DNA from: Rubrivivax sp.
Lineage (GTDB): Bacteria > Pseudomonadota > Gammaproteobacteria > Burkholderiales > Burkholderiaceae_C
Reading direction: 5' to 3'
Assembly: GCA_026125665.1 (NCBI GenBank)
Contig: JAHCKS010000002.1
Coordinates: 62,001-126,000 of the forward strand
DNA: 64,000 nucleotides
The notes beneath the pieces were generated by a model that saw nothing but the letters and a program-made list of their open reading frames with translations, was not told the origin of the DNA and did no database searches. This document shows, piece by piece, positions 8,368 to 15,711 of this stretch (positions within the stretch are counted from its first letter, which is position 1; each line of letters opens with the position of its first letter). The translations under genes and the position numbers were made by a program.

Positions 8368-8598
8368 ATGAGCAAGCTGCTGGTCTATGTCGCCTGCGCA
8401 ACGAGCCTTGGGCTGCTGACATACGGCCTCTGGTGCCTAGTGCAGGCACCCGTGGCAGGAGACCTCACACAGGCGCTGGCCGGCATTGCTTCAGGGCAGA
8501 TGCTGCTCCTGGGCACTGCGTCGCTGTCACTGTTCAAGCGCGTTAAGGCGCTCGAAGGAGGGCGAGCCCCGGAAGGGCTGCCCGAACAGCAGCTATGA
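8368..8598 (+). CDS. small two-helix membrane protein, cassette B, 76 aa
   Basis: Paralogue of the 6264 gene with identical length. Two hydrophobic helices (residues 3-26 and 34-54) flank the conserved loop and are followed by a charged tail (KRVKALEGGRAPEGLPEQQL). It overlaps the following prepilin-NHL gene by ATGA, repeating the arrangement of cassette A. No enzymatic motif is present; a membrane partner role for the neighbouring pilin-like protein is inference from the repeated synteny. Confidence 0.8.
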   Translation: MSKLLVYVACATSLGLLTYGLWCLVQAPVAGDLTQALAGIASGQMLLLGTASLSLFKRVKALEGGRAPEGLPEQQL

Positions 8599-10256
8599 CG
8601 CGGCGTCGTGTCGTTGCCTTGACACGCGGCTTCTCCCTGCTCGAGCTCTCTGTCGTGCTCGTCATCATCGGGATACTGCTGGCAGGCGGCGCGGTCATCG
8701 GCTTGGCAGGACTGGAGGCCAAGCGCGTCAACCTGACCGTGGAGCGCATGGACCGCATCCACAAGGCGCTGCTGGGGTACACGATCGCCATGGGGCGCCT
8801 TCCCTGTCCGGCGAACCTCACGATCACCAGCGGAACGGCCAACTACGGCGTTGAGGCGGCAAGCAACAGCAATACCTGCGTCGGTGGCACACCGGCCGCC
8901 AACTTCTCCTCCTCGGGTGGCGCTGCCGAAGGCGGCGTACCCACACAGACGCTGCAGCTCCCGGACGAACTCATGTACGACGCCTGGGGGCGCCGGTTCC
9001 GCTATGCGGTGAATCCCGCCAAGACGGCGAGCAGTTCCTTCCCCCCGGCTTCAGGCACACAGTGCCCGGGCAACGGCGCGCTGACGGTCAACGATGCCGC
9101 AGGCTCAAACCGAACGACACAGGGCGTCTACGTGCTGGTGAGCCACGGGGCGAACGGCCATGGCGGCTACACCCGCAGCGGCGCGGTGTTCAACGCGGGT
9201 TCGACGAACACCGACGAGCAGACCAACTGCCATTGCAACAGCTCGGGCACGGCAGGCACCTACTCGGCCACGTATGTGGCGAAGCTGCCCACAGCGAGTA
9301 GCTCCACGGCAACCGACAAGTTCGACGACATCGTCTCATTTCGGGACGCTTGGCAGTTGCAGAGCCCTAATGTGGCGATGGCGAACAACGCCTGCGGGGC
9401 GATCTACGTGGCGGACACGGGGAACAACCGCATCCAGAAGTTCGACTTGAGCGGCAACTATGTGAGTCAGTGGGGGAGCTATGGCTCGTCAGACGGGCAA
9501 TTCAACTTCCCCACTTGCCTGGCCGCTGACTCAAGCGGCAACGTCTATGTCTACGACAGCGATAACCACCGAGTGCAGAAGTTTGATGCGAACGGGACCT
9601 GGCTCCTAAACATTGGTGGACCAGGATGGGGGTCAGGCAACGGCCAGCTCATAACAAACGCCTATGGCTATGCTCACTGCGGACTGGCAGTTGATGCCTC
9701 TGGCTATGTATATGTGGCAGACCACGGCAACTACCGTGTGCAGAAGTTTGACAGTAACGGCAACTACGTGACGCAGTGGGGAACATACGGTACTGGCAAC
9801 GGGCAATTCGACAGCCCCAGAGGCATAGGCATTGATTCGAGCGGCAACGTTTATGTCGCAGACTACGACAATGACCGCGTGCAGAAGTTTAGCAACACAG
9901 GCACCTACATCAGCAAGTTCTCGACGAATGGAGGCAACAATCCGTGGGGCAGTGTTGCCGTCGATAGCTCGGGCAACATCTACGTTTCCTTCTCAAGCAG
10001 TTGGCAAATCGACAAGTACAATAGCAGCGGCACATACCAGTCGAACTTCTGCCCCTATGGCACTGGAAACGGGCAGTGCATGGCTCCACCACTCTTTGCC
10101 ATGGACTCAAGCGGCAACTTCTGGGTCGCTGACGGGGACAACAGTCGCGTTCAGAAGTTTGATTCCTCTCTCAGCTACGTGAGCAAGTTCGGCTCGGCTG
10201 GAACTGGGAACGGCCAATTTGACAGTCCAAGCGGCATCGTGGTGACGAGCAGGTAG
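8595..10256 (+). CDS. prepilin-type N-terminus fused to NHL beta-propeller, cassette B, 553 aa
   Basis: Paralogue of the 6491 gene. The class III signal lies at residues 12-27 (GFSLLELSVVLVIIGI), again with glutamate at mature position 5. The pseudopilin-like part keeps the same landmarks as copy A (LPCPANLTI, MYDAWGRRFRYAV, VSHGANGHGGYT, TNCHCN). Six NHL blades follow, e.g. IYVADTGNNRIQKFD, VYVYDSDNHRVQKFD and VYVADHGNYRVQKFD, better preserved than in copy A. The N-terminal module is clearly more conserved than the propeller between copies. That pattern is expected if the stalk must fit one machine while the propeller varies in ligand specificity. Confidence 0.87.
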   Translation: MTRRRVVALTRGFSLLELSVVLVIIGILLAGGAVIGLAGLEAKRVNLTVERMDRIHKALLGYTIAMGRLPCPANLTITSGTANYGVEAASNSNTCVGGTPAANFSSSGGAAEGGVPTQTLQLPDELMYDAWGRRFRYAVNPAKTASSSFPPASGTQCPGNGALTVNDAAGSNRTTQGVYVLVSHGANGHGGYTRSGAVFNAGSTNTDEQTNCHCNSSGTAGTYSATYVAKLPTASSSTATDKFDDIVSFRDAWQLQSPNVAMANNACGAIYVADTGNNRIQKFDLSGNYVSQWGSYGSSDGQFNFPTCLAADSSGNVYVYDSDNHRVQKFDANGTWLLNIGGPGWGSGNGQLITNAYGYAHCGLAVDASGYVYVADHGNYRVQKFDSNGNYVTQWGTYGTGNGQFDSPRGIGIDSSGNVYVADYDNDRVQKFSNTGTYISKFSTNGGNNPWGSVAVDSSGNIYVSFSSSWQIDKYNSSGTYQSNFCPYGTGNGQCMAPPLFAMDSSGNFWVADGDNSRVQKFDSSLSYVSKFGSAGTGNGQFDSPSGIVVTSR

Positions 10257-10263
10257 GTAGGCG

Positions 10264-10524
10264 TTACACGCTTCGCCGCTGCGTCCACTTGCTGTCGCCG
10301 AGCGCCCGTTCGGCCTCATGCCGCTTCTGCCAGTACTGCTCGCTCTCTCGCGTGAATGGCGCTCCGGCAAGGTCGTCGGAGTCCTCGAGCGTTCCAAGGT
10401 AGAAGCCGGCGGCGCTCTTGCAGACCTGGAGCGGGAGTTTGCGCCCGTGCTGGGCAGCGAGGCGGCCAAGAGGTGCCTCGGCCGCCTGCGGTTGTGAGTG
10501 TTCGGCTGTTGCCCTAGGCGGCAC
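10264..10524 (-). CDS. small mobile-element protein with GFYLGT motif, 86 aa
   Basis: The GTG start at 10524 overlaps the end of the upstream gene by 11 nt and follows CAGGGG. The core CKSAAGFYLGT ... FTRESEQYW ... WTQRRSV is shared with the 77-aa protein at 29459 in the right-hand element, which identifies both as one family. The function is unknown; such short proteins are typical of ICE and plasmid accessory regions. It is the last gene of a three-gene minus-strand run (10264-11354). Confidence 0.7.
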   Translation of the reverse strand: MPPRATAEHSQPQAAEAPLGRLAAQHGRKLPLQVCKSAAGFYLGTLEDSDDLAGAPFTRESEQYWQKRHEAERALGDSKWTQRRSV

Positions 10525-10867
10525 GACCCCTGCCCTGCTGCTGTTGCTGCTGCAGCTCGATGACCTTGTTGAGCGCCATGTCCGTGACTTTCTGCAGCGC
10601 GAGCAGGTCGCTCGCCCCGTAGCTGTTGGAGCTCTTCCACTCGCCGCCTTCCTGGTAGCGGCGGCTGAACGTGACGGTGTGGAAGTTGCCCTTGTCGCTG
10701 TGGTTCTCCCAGACGCTTGCCTGCACCCCGCCGAAGTTCACGCGGGCAACGGGGGGCGCCCCACGTTGCGCGGGCTCGTCTCCTGCCGCAGCAACGGGAA
10801 CTTCGGGTAGCGATGCTTGTGGTTCGCGCTCAGCGGTGACGCGGGCAGTGTGTGATCTGGTGGCCAT
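10514..10867 (-). CDS. PC4/YdbC-like small protein, 117 aa
   Basis: The ATG at 10867 is preceded by an AGGGAGA-type site. After a disordered 40-residue N-terminus comes a compact beta-rich domain (ARVNFGGVQASVWEN ... FHTVTFSRRYQ ... SYGASDLLALQKVTDMAL), which resembles the PC4-like single-stranded-DNA-binding fold common on plasmids and phages. A poly-Q run near the C-terminus comes from repeated CTG/CAG-type codons. A paralogue precedes it at 10956. A role in replication or transfer is likely but not shown. Confidence 0.65.
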   Translation of the reverse strand: MATRSHTARVTAEREPQASLPEVPVAAAGDEPAQRGAPPVARVNFGGVQASVWENHSDKGNFHTVTFSRRYQEGGEWKSSNSYGASDLLALQKVTDMALNKVIELQQQQQQGRGRAA

Positions 10868-10955
10868 TGGTTGTCTCCCTGTAGTGGTTGAGTTCGGGAC
10901 AACATACAAGCTGTGGTGTGAGACGCAACTGAAAACTTGCCCCTCCGCTGGCGGA

Positions 10956-11354
10956 CTACCGCCCTCGGCGCGAGGTCTGTTGAGCGTCACGCGCTGTCCA
11001 GCGGTCCTCGCGCAGGCGTCGGGCGACGCCGTCATGGATCCCGGCCTTCATGGCTTCGCTCGCCGCCTTGGTCACGCGCCGAAGGTCTGCCAGATCCGCA
11101 GCGCAGAGACGCGGCGACTCGGCGGTCAGTCCATCGCCGGCCTTCCGGGCGAAGCTGACCGTGAAGGCATAGTCGTCGTTTTCCGGGTGATGATAGACGC
11201 GTGCAACCGAGTTGCCGCATTCGATCTGCGTCGTGAGCGTGCCGCCGTCCTGCGGCGGCGGCGTCTTTCGGAGCGTATCAATGGTGTGCTCGGTATGGGC
11301 ACGATTCGCCTGTGTGTGCGGCTCAAGTTGGACAGTCTTTGGTTCTGTGGTCAT
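10956..11354 (-). CDS. PC4-like small protein, paralogue of 10514, 132 aa
   Basis: I chose the ATG at 11354 rather than the one 6 nt upstream because AAGGG is then 6 nt away. Domain order matches its neighbour: a polar N-terminus, then a beta-rich core (NSVARVYHHPENDDYAFTVS), then a helix (LCAADLADLRRVTKAASEAM). It is divergent from the rep gene across the candidate oriV, so it may be expressed together with plasmid-type replication functions. A ssDNA-binding role is inferred from the fold resemblance only. Confidence 0.6.
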   Translation of the reverse strand: MTTEPKTVQLEPHTQANRAHTEHTIDTLRKTPPPQDGGTLTTQIECGNSVARVYHHPENDDYAFTVSFARKAGDGLTAESPRLCAADLADLRRVTKAASEAMKAGIHDGVARRLREDRWTARDAQQTSRRGR

Positions 11355-11974
11355 AGGCATCCCTTGTCGATTTGCTTTCTCGGGACACCGTAGCGAGCTC
11401 AAGCGCCAGCGCAAGAAAAATCGTCGGTGAGCAGCACTTGGCCCGCGTTGGGTCACGGCTGGTGGCGTGCCGTGCACGTTCGGCCTAGGGGTAGGCTCTG
11501 CCGCCCGCCGCGTGGCACCTACCTCATCTGCCGAGCAAGCGGCCTTGCCACGGGTGGCAGCGCTGGGGCTTGCGGCCTACCCGTCCCACCGGGACTCCGA
11601 GGGATAGTCAAGGAAGGGATTGGAAGAGGCCCTTCCTTGGGAAGCGAAAGCCTTCGATGGGCTTGAGCTTCCAAAAACGGTGCAGTAACCTGGCTTCTTT
11701 GCGGCGCGCGAGTTACCCACCCCGTCGCCTCCGCCAGCGAGACCTGGCGTCGCGCTCCGGCGAGGCGTGGATAACTCGCGGGAAAGGAAGCAAGGGGGGT
11801 GGGTTTTTATATATAAGAAAGGGAAGCGGCCTAACCCATTGAACTTCCAAGACCGCATCGGCAAGATTTTGCCGCTACCGGCAATGATCCTGTCGGTGGC
11901 GGCAAATTTCGGGCTTGCTTTTTGCCGATACTGGCACTACGACAAGACAGTAACGGCAAGAATGGGGCACAAAA
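11355..11974. other. 620-bp intergenic region holding the candidate replication origin
   Basis: No convincing gene is present. The left part has a 10-bp inverted repeat, CAAGGAAGGG / CCCTTCCTTG (11609-11618 / 11630-11639). The right part holds the oriV features described separately. The region separates the divergent PC4-like and rep genes. Confidence 0.6.
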
Positions 11975-11991
11975 ATGGCCGATGTCGGCAA
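11707..11991. other. oriV: candidate plasmid-type replication origin (oriV)
   Basis: Several origin hallmarks sit directly before the rep gene. A 14-bp inverted repeat with one mismatch lies at 11707-11720 / 11767-11780. The right arm contains CGTGGATAA, whose complement TTATCCACG matches the DnaA-box consensus in 8 of 9 positions. An AT-rich stretch (TTTTTATATATAAG) sits near 11803-11817. Seven copies of CGGCAA or its complement lie at 11859, 11869, 11879, 11900, 11922, 11954 and 11986, suggesting short iterons or operators for the initiator. Function is inferred. Confidence 0.6.
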
Positions 11992-12586
11992 GGAGGAAGT
12001 CGTAGAGCTGCAGTCCCGCAGGGGATTCAAACGCTATGCGAGCAACCCGAGCGTGCCGCAGCAGGGCGGGCTTGCCGATACGCGCACACGCCCTGTGCGG
12101 ATCCCTGGAGCTGACAAGGGCATGCTGTTCGCCGATGGGCAGACAGGCGAGCTGATCGGCTCGGGCGTGCGGCACTTCTTCAAGTTCGAGGAGGTGGACG
12201 CTTCGCGTTTCGTGAAGCTCTTCCTCGACGGCATGAAGCAGGCGGCCGGGCTCTCCAAGGCCGGCATGCAGGTCTTCGAGCTTGTCTACCGACAACTCCA
12301 GGACAGCCCCAACACCGACCAGATCGCGCTCTCCTGGCACCTTGCCAAGCAGCGCGGGCTTGACATCCCCGAGCGTACTTACCGGCACGGGCTGCGCCAG
12401 CTCCTCGAGCGCGAGTTCCTCTTCGAGAGCCTGGTGGACGGCCTCTACTACGTGAACATCCGCTACATGTTCAACGGCGACCGCCTGACCTTCATCCGTG
12501 GCTACAAGCTCAAGCGGGACACGTCGCAGGGTGAGTTGCCGCTAGAGGAGCCGGCGGAACTGCCGGCGCTGGTGGGCCGTACTTAG
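11975..12586 (+). CDS. plasmid-type replication initiator protein, 203 aa
   Basis: The C-terminal half (residues 75-175) has the pattern of winged-helix plasmid replication proteins of the RepL/RepA-like kind: QVFELVYRQLQ, IALSWHLAKQRGLDIPERTYRHGLRQLLEREFLF, then YYVNIRYMFNGDRLTFIRGY. The putative iterons lie immediately upstream and the last overlaps the 5' end of the gene, consistent with autoregulation. Presence of a Rep in an integrated element fits an ICE that replicates transiently after excision, or a co-integrated plasmid. Confidence 0.75.
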   Translation: MADVGKEEVVELQSRRGFKRYASNPSVPQQGGLADTRTRPVRIPGADKGMLFADGQTGELIGSGVRHFFKFEEVDASRFVKLFLDGMKQAAGLSKAGMQVFELVYRQLQDSPNTDQIALSWHLAKQRGLDIPERTYRHGLRQLLEREFLFESLVDGLYYVNIRYMFNGDRLTFIRGYKLKRDTSQGELPLEEPAELPALVGRT

Positions 12587-12640
12587 CCGGCTAGGCGGGC
12601 CTACACTCGCGGCATCACCTACAGCGAGGAGTACCAGTCG

Positions 12641-12991
12641 GTGGCACGTACTTACTCGGACATTCAGGAGCAGATTGCAAAGCTTCAAGCCAGGGCGGAG
12701 TCGCTGAAAGCCAAGGAACTTGGCTCGGTGATTGCGCGCATCAAGTCGGCGATCGCTGCGTATGGACTGACGGCAGCTGACCTCGGCCTGGAGCGCGGGC
12801 GCCCCGCGAAGGCAACGGGACGTGTTGTCCAAGGGGCAAGGAAGCGAACGGCGAAACCCCGAAAGGTTGGCAAGGTGCCGGTGAAGTACCGCGACAAGCT
12901 GGGCAACACTTGGACCGGGCGCGGCCTGCACCCGATCTGGCTTCGGGAGGCACTAGCGAAGGGGGCGAAGCTGGAGTCGTTCTTGGTGTAG
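12641..12991 (+). CDS. H-NS family nucleoid-associated protein, 116 aa
   Basis: GTG start with AGCGAGGAG 7-8 nt upstream. Residues 5-50 form the N-terminal oligomerisation helices. The C-terminal DNA-binding motif is intact (GNTWTGRGLHPIWLREAL), matching the TWxGRGxxPxW signature of the betaproteobacterial H-NS (Bph3-like) family. Carried on mobile elements, such proteins usually silence AT-richer foreign DNA and reduce the fitness cost of the element. It lies 55 bp downstream of rep. Confidence 0.9.
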   Translation: MARTYSDIQEQIAKLQARAESLKAKELGSVIARIKSAIAAYGLTAADLGLERGRPAKATGRVVQGARKRTAKPRKVGKVPVKYRDKLGNTWTGRGLHPIWLREALAKGAKLESFLV

Positions 12992-13015
12992 TAGTGCTTT
13001 CTCTGCCTCTGCTCA

Positions 13016-13690
13016 ATGTGCAACGCATGGAATCACTCTTGGGATTGCGCCTGTGGGTGGGGCGGCGTCGGACATCGCGGCAGGCGCACGGGTTGGCTCA
13101 CTGCCGGCCTTATCGATGGGCCCGTCCCTCGGGAGCCACCGACATTTCATAGCTACGTCAATCCAAACGCGACTTGCCCTGTCTGCGGTGCGGCCGTCTT
13201 CTTCTACCAGTCTGAGGCTGGTGGCAGAGTCTTCTTCGATGAACTCGGCCCTCCGTGGCCCAAACATCCGTGTACGGACCGGGCGGATAGCTTGGTACGT
13301 GCTCCTGACCGTCCGCGCACTACCGGTGTCACCACCTTCAAGTGGCAGGCAGAGGGTTGGCTGCCGCTCGTTGACGCCGCGGTCGCAAGCTACACGCCAG
13401 ATCTCTATCGGATCACGTGCCAGGCAGGAAGTCTGCAAGTCACGCTGTTTATCCGGAAAGCCTCTCTGAAGGCGGGTGCCGACCTGCGTGACCTGCTTCC
13501 TACGGCCTACGCGATGGTCAGGCGCGATCCGGGAGGCCCGTACGTGCTTTCGCTTCTTGGGCCGACGCTCGAACCGATCGAGGTTCGCGCATACGAGACC
13601 GAAAGGGATGCGCTCGCGCCCGGCTCAGGAGCCCCAGTGGGAGGACGGCCGGGCCCCAGGCGGGTCTCCGGATCACGCGGGCGCGACTGA
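13016..13690 (+). CDS. zinc-ribbon protein upstream of a RES toxin, 224 aa
   Basis: The N-terminus is cysteine- and histidine-rich (MCNAWNHSWDCACGWGGVGH). A second CPVCG...C ribbon occurs at residues 54-87. Both look like metal sites. The C-terminal half is mixed alpha/beta with a disordered G/R/P tail. It ends 16 bp before the RES-domain gene, so the two are likely co-transcribed. RES toxins usually pair with Xre-type antitoxins, which this is not; it could be an unusual antitoxin, a substrate adaptor or an unrelated protein. Confidence 0.6.
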   Translation: MCNAWNHSWDCACGWGGVGHRGRRTGWLTAGLIDGPVPREPPTFHSYVNPNATCPVCGAAVFFYQSEAGGRVFFDELGPPWPKHPCTDRADSLVRAPDRPRTTGVTTFKWQAEGWLPLVDAAVASYTPDLYRITCQAGSLQVTLFIRKASLKAGADLRDLLPTAYAMVRRDPGGPYVLSLLGPTLEPIEVRAYETERDALAPGSGAPVGGRPGPRRVSGSRGRD

Positions 13691-13706
13691 CTGCGGGGTC
13701 GAACGC

Positions 13707-14477
13707 ATGGCCGGTCAGTTTCGCTCCTGGTGGGATTTTGAGACCTACTGTCGCTCAGTGCGTCAGAGTGGGCGGTTCGTACACACGCCCGCTGTCCGAT
13801 CGTTCCTGAAGAACCTGTACGAGACCAGCGCGGGACGGCGTCGTCGAGTACCGAAGTCCAGCTACTTCTGGCGAGCGCAGCTTGGGCATGCGCTGGAGTT
13901 GCGAGAACAGGATGGCGCTCAATGGGAGGAGGCGGTGCCATTCTCACGTGACCGCATGAAGCCGCGCGTGTGGGCGGCGCACGAAGGCCGCGTGAACCCC
14001 AAGGGAATCCCGTACCTCTACGTTGCAACAACCAAGGAGACCGCGGTTGCCGAGGTGCGCCCCCACGTCGGCGCGCACGTCTCCGTTGGAGTCTTTCGTA
14101 CGGCCCGAGCAGTTGAGCTGATTGATTTCTCCGTGGGCCACGACTCGAAGCAGGATTTCTTCTTCGAGGAACCGCCGCCCAAGGTCCGGGAAGAGCACAT
14201 ATGGGCCTGCGTCGACCGGGAGTTCTCAGAGCCGGCATCAGTCGAACCCGATTTGGCCGAGTACGTGCCAACTCAGATCATTGCCGAGTATTTCAAGAGT
14301 AAGGGGCTCGACGGGGTCGTCTACAAGAGTCGACTGGGCGATGGGTTCAACATCGCGCTCTTCAACGTGGCGGCGGCGGATCTAACGAGTTGCTCCCTCG
14401 TCAAGGTCTCTGGGGTCTCATACGTGTTTGGTGCTCTGGAGAACACCTATCACGTACATGCGCCGCCTGCGGCCTAG
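13707..14477 (+). CDS. RES-domain protein (putative NAD-consuming toxin), 256 aa
   Basis: RES-domain toxins degrade NAD+ by phosphorolysis or glycohydrolysis. The hallmarks are visible: YFWRAQLG (first conserved Arg), NPKGIPYLYVATTKETAVAEVRP (the Glu of the TAxxE-type motif), YVPTQIIAEYFKSKGLDGVVYKS and the serine-equivalent region GFNIALFN. The length, about 256 aa with an extra N-terminal helical part, is longer than minimal RES toxins (about 150 aa). The gene directly upstream is a zinc-ribbon protein instead of an Xre-family antitoxin. Confidence 0.8.
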   Translation: MAGQFRSWWDFETYCRSVRQSGRFVHTPAVRSFLKNLYETSAGRRRRVPKSSYFWRAQLGHALELREQDGAQWEEAVPFSRDRMKPRVWAAHEGRVNPKGIPYLYVATTKETAVAEVRPHVGAHVSVGVFRTARAVELIDFSVGHDSKQDFFFEEPPPKVREEHIWACVDREFSEPASVEPDLAEYVPTQIIAEYFKSKGLDGVVYKSRLGDGFNIALFNVAAADLTSCSLVKVSGVSYVFGALENTYHVHAPPAA

Positions 14478-14536
14478 GGTCGCTCCGTCCACAGACAAAG
14501 CTTGAAAGGGAGAGAGGGAGAAAGGGAGAAGTTCCC

Positions 14537-14971
14537 TCACGCCCGCTGCGGCAGCCAGGGATTCACGACAGCGACACCGGCGCGCTCGAATTCTTCGACA
14601 TCGCGCGTCACCACGGTGAGCCCGTTATGGATTGCGATGGCGGCGATGATGAGGTCCGGCTGCGAGAAGGTGTGCCCGGCCTTGCGGCCTTCTTCGACCA
14701 GGAGCCGCCACCTGAGCATGACCTCTTCGGTGACCTCCAGTACGCGCCGCTCAAACATCGGGCGGACCTTCAGCTGCAGCCAGTCCTGCAGCGCCGCCCG
14801 CCGCCCGGCATCAGCGACTTGCTCGATGCCGAAGCGAATCTCGGCGAGGGTCACCGCGCTGACGTAGAGCGCCTCCAGCGGCTGGCCGGCGACAAAGGCG
14901 ACGACACGGGGTTCCGGGCGAAGGCGCCGCAGTTCGGAGATGACGTTGGTGTCAAGTAGCCAGCCCGTCAC
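14537..14971 (-). CDS. vapC: VapC-type PIN-domain ribonuclease toxin, 144 aa
   Basis: PIN-domain endoribonuclease, the toxin of a type II toxin-antitoxin pair. The acidic metal-binding set is visible: D7 in LLDTNV, E in TLAEIRFG, D in QPDLIIAAIA and D in VTRDVEEF. Length and ending (NPWL) are typical of the FitB-like VapC branch. The start codon overlaps the antitoxin stop by 4 nt, showing translational coupling. It probably stabilises the element by post-segregational killing. Confidence 0.9.
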   Translation of the reverse strand: MTGWLLDTNVISELRRLRPEPRVVAFVAGQPLEALYVSAVTLAEIRFGIEQVADAGRRAALQDWLQLKVRPMFERRVLEVTEEVMLRWRLLVEEGRKAGHTFSQPDLIIAAIAIHNGLTVVTRDVEEFERAGVAVVNPWLPQRA

Positions 14972-15258
14972 AGCCGAACATCCCGCACGGGCATGCGCGC
15001 GCGCGGTGGCGCGATCTCGACATCGCGGCAGGGAGATTCTTGAACCGCGTCGACGAGCGCCTGTCCGGTGCGGGCTCCCTGCAGTGCCCGGAAGTCCTCG
15101 GCGGTGATCACGACCACGGCCTCACGCCCGTGCACGGTGACGTGCTGGGGCCCTTCACTGTGCACGCGCCGAATCAGCTCACTGAAGCGGGCCTTCGCAT
15201 CCTGCAGCAGCCAGTGACCTGGCAGCCGTCTGCGGCGGTCTTTGCTGATGCTGTTCAC
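14968..15258 (-). CDS. Phd/YefM-type antitoxin of the PIN toxin, 96 aa
   Basis: The N-terminal core (WLLQDAKARFSELIRRVHSEGPQ...VTVHGREAVVVI) is the Phd/YefM fold. The C-terminal tail (DVEIAPPRARMPVRDVRL) should wrap the toxin. I chose the GTG at 15258 because AGGAG lies 7-8 nt upstream; an ATG at 15300 would add an unrelated N-terminus. The partner is the overlapping VapC gene. As usual the pair is expected to repress its own promoter. Confidence 0.88.
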   Translation of the reverse strand: MNSISKDRRRRLPGHWLLQDAKARFSELIRRVHSEGPQHVTVHGREAVVVITAEDFRALQGARTGQALVDAVQESPCRDVEIAPPRARMPVRDVRL

Positions 15259-15387
15259 TGGGACACTCCTTGAATCTAGTCGTTCTGACCAGATTAGCAC
15301 GGCGAGAAGGCTCGTTCAAGGGCAAAGCTGCCTCGCTGGGCGCCCCGGCTCCTTCTTGAATTCTTGAAAGGAAGAAAGGGAGAAGCC

Positions 15388-15615
15388 TCACGGCCGCCGC
15401 CGGGGGCGTGGCTTGAGGCCACCGATCTCAAGCGCCTCGAGTGCCTCGCGCACACGATCGAGGTTGTAGCGGACGGCGCTCCCGATCTTGAAGAACGGCA
15501 GACGGCGCTGCTTGATGCGGTCCTTGCGCAGCGTGTGAACGCTGAGGCCAAGTTCCTCGGCAACAACGTGCTCACTGACGCCGAGGCGGCTGCGTCGGGG
15601 CGGGTTCGTCTGCAT
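15388..15615 (-). CDS. AlpA/excisionase-like HTH protein, 75 aa
   Basis: Short MerR-like HTH protein (VSEHVVAEELGLSVHTLRKDRIKQRRLPFFKIGSAVRYNLDRVREALEAL), matching the AlpA/DNA-binding helix-turn-helix family used as excisionases or integrase activators. The ATG at 15615 has GGAGGG 8 nt upstream. It lies just after the integrase on the same strand, the usual place for a recombination directionality factor. Confidence 0.85.
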   Translation of the reverse strand: MQTNPPRRSRLGVSEHVVAEELGLSVHTLRKDRIKQRRLPFFKIGSAVRYNLDRVREALEALEIGGLKPRPRRRP

Positions 15616-15711
15616 GGGCAGGGCCCTCCGATGGACGGACGCCCCGAGGATGCCCGTGCGCGGCCCAGGCGACTGCGATTGACTTTGCAAGCGTCAGTGT
15701 CAACAAGGGAC

